64,000 bases of DNA from positions 62,001 to 126,000 of the forward strand of contig NZ_JAHUXA010000002.1 in NCBI RefSeq assembly GCF_019218745.1. The letters run 5' to 3'. Of the stretch, positions 62,944 to 64,000 are shown one piece after another. The position numbers were made by a program, and so were the translations under genes. A model generated the notes under the pieces. That model made no database searches. It was not told the DNA's origin and saw only the letters and a program-made list of their open reading frames with translations. The DNA is from Enterobacter sp. ENT03 (GTDB taxonomy: Bacteria > Pseudomonadota > Gammaproteobacteria > Enterobacterales > Enterobacteriaceae). Within the stretch, counting starts at the first letter, position 1. Each line of letters starts with the position of its first letter.

Positions 62944-64000
62944 ATGTTCGAAACCGCAAACTATTTTAAGTATTGGGGAAAAACCGCCTCCGCAGAGTCG
63001 TCCGGGGCGGCTTACCATTTGTTGCCCTACCATTGCCTGGATGTCGCGGCCTGCGGCTGGCAAATGGTGCTGGAAAATCGATTCCACGCAGCGGATATTT
63101 TTGCTGAGTTAGGTTTTTCCCGGCAGGAAGCCGCAGTGTGGTTCGCCTGGCTGCTGGGAACGCATGACATCGGTAAATTTGCCCGTGGCTTCCAGCAGTT
63201 GTATGTCCACTCCTGCGCTGAACTGGTACCTGCGGTTAGCGGTAAGAGTTATAGCGCCCGTCACGATTCGCTGGGCTACTGGCTCTGGCATGCGAATTTT
63301 TTTCCTGCATGGAAAGAAGGGAAGTACACCGTTTTGCCCGCCAGCAGCAATTACAAAAATGACCAACGGGCGCTGGATACTGCATTAAAAATTGTCACCG
63401 GGCATCACGGCAAACCGCCACAGCAGCAGGTAAAAGGCCTTACAGCATTTATGTCTGAAGATATTGATGCCGCAGAGTGCTGGCTCACCGATCTCCGTTT
63501 ACTGTTAAGTATTGACACTTTCCCACACAGTTTTAGCGACAAAACCTGGGGCAATAAATTTCAACAGCAGAGTTGGCTACTCGCCGGACTGACCGTGCTG
63601 GCCGACTGGCTGGGATCGAATCAGGATGATTTTCCCCTGGTCAGTGATGTGCTGCCAATTAATGAATACTGGCAACGAGCCAGAAGCCAGGCGCAACAGG
63701 CATTGCGGCATGTTCCAGAGTCCTCAGCGGTGGCACCTTTTACGCATCACCAGGCCTTATTTCCCTTTCTTCAGCAGCCTACGCCATTGCAACAAAAAGC
63801 TCTGGATGTCGACATCAGTGCGCCAGGCCCGCAGCTACTGATACTGGAAGATGTCACCGGTGCGGGCAAAACCGAAGCGGCGATGATCCTCGCTCACCGA
63901 ATGATGACGGATGGTAAAGGTGACAGCTTATATGTCGGCCTGCCGACGATGGCGACCTCTAACGCCATGTTTAACCGTCTGGCGCTGGCTTATCGCGCAC
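62944..64000 (+). CDS. cas3: CRISPR-associated helicase/nuclease Cas3 (type I-E), N-terminal part
   Basis: The frame is open from ATG 62944 to the window end (352 residues seen; whole proteins are about 880-900). Cas3 is recruited by Cascade and degrades target DNA. The N-terminal HD nuclease domain shows YHLLPYHCLDVAACG, the HD pair in LLGTHDIGKFARGFQ and HHGKPP. The helicase domain begins with the Walker A VTGAGKTEAAMILAHRM near residue 309, followed by LPTMATSNAMFNRL. The upstream 147 bp is A/T-rich, as expected for an H-NS-silenced cas promoter. The remaining cas genes and array lie beyond the window. Confidence 0.93.
   Translation, partial: MFETANYFKYWGKTASAESSGAAYHLLPYHCLDVAACGWQMVLENRFHAADIFAELGFSRQEAAVWFAWLLGTHDIGKFARGFQQLYVHSCAELVPAVSGKSYSARHDSLGYWLWHANFFPAWKEGKYTVLPASSNYKNDQRALDTALKIVTGHHGKPPQQQVKGLTAFMSEDIDAAECWLTDLRLLLSIDTFPHSFSDKTWGNKFQQQSWLLAGLTVLADWLGSNQDDFPLVSDVLPINEYWQRARSQAQQALRHVPESSAVAPFTHHQALFPFLQQPTPLQQKALDVDISAPGPQLLILEDVTGAGKTEAAMILAHRMMTDGKGDSLYVGLPTMATSNAMFNRLALAYRA

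Overview
The window is a stretch of enterobacterial chromosome. Nearly every protein can be aligned from memory with an Escherichia coli K-12 counterpart of the same length and order (ptrA-recB-recD-argA-amiC-metVWZ-mltA-tcdA-csdE-csdA-ygdI-gcvB-gcvA-rlmM-xni-sdaBC-ppnN-queF-syd-csrB-yqcC-truC-yqcA-gud-barA-rlmD-relA-mazG-pyrG-eno-queE-ygc-queD-cysJIH-cas3). It is not E. coli: mazEF is missing between relA and mazG, a glycerate kinase follows gudD, a toxin-antitoxin pair sits after yqcA, a PTS/NanE locus sits between eno and queE, and the REP-like repeats are of the GCCGGGT...ACCCGGC kind. A member of the Enterobacter/Klebsiella/Kosakonia/Citrobacter side of the family fits; the exact genus cannot be read from this window alone.

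Layout. 1-6.4 kb: end of protease III and the RecB and RecD subunits. 6.4-9.6 kb: argA (with an ArgR box pair), amiC and three identical initiator tRNAs. 9.8-17.5 kb: cell-wall lytic transglycosylase, the tcdA/csdEA sulfur and tRNA-modification genes, lipoprotein ygdI, the sRNA GcvB with its regulator gcvA, ygdD-rlmM and xni. 17.5-26.1 kb: serine uptake and deamination (sdaCB), ppnN, queF, syd, the CsrA-sponge RNA CsrB with its UvrY site, yqcC-truC-yqcA. 26.1-26.9 kb: a RelE-like/XRE toxin-antitoxin module. 27.2-32.5 kb: glucarate operon gudPXD plus garK. 32.5-43.1 kb: barA, rlmD, relA, mazG, pyrG, eno. 43.1-47.1 kb: RpiR regulator, a frameshifted PTS permease, NanE-like epimerase, queE. 47.1-57.7 kb: the ygc cluster, two divergent operons and a convergent regulator/electron-transfer operon. 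57.7-64 kb: queD, cysJIH and the start of a type I-E cas3, cut by the window end.

The most striking signal is in the ygc cluster. The divergent yqcE-ygcE and ygcW-U-S-R-Q operons share a 320-bp control region. Each side has a CRP site, a predicted start point close to a small hairpin whose loop contains AGAGAC and GAGAAA, and then an intrinsic terminator whose 5' arm overlaps that hairpin. This looks like a matched pair of transcription antiterminators, and the same cluster encodes YgcP, a GlpP-family (glycerol-3-phosphate-responsive antiterminator) protein. The enzymes of the cluster (FGGY kinase, SDR dehydrogenase, AGPS-like flavoenzyme, ETF-like pair, FixC/FixX-like pair, two MFS carriers) suggest an uncharacterised polyol or sugar oxidation route that delivers electrons through ETF to the quinone pool.

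Other regulatory links within the window: barA encodes the sensor kinase that, through UvrY, drives csrB; three queuosine genes (queF, queE, queD) lie scattered; and a 31-codon open frame with a strong ribosome binding site ends on the pyrG start codon.
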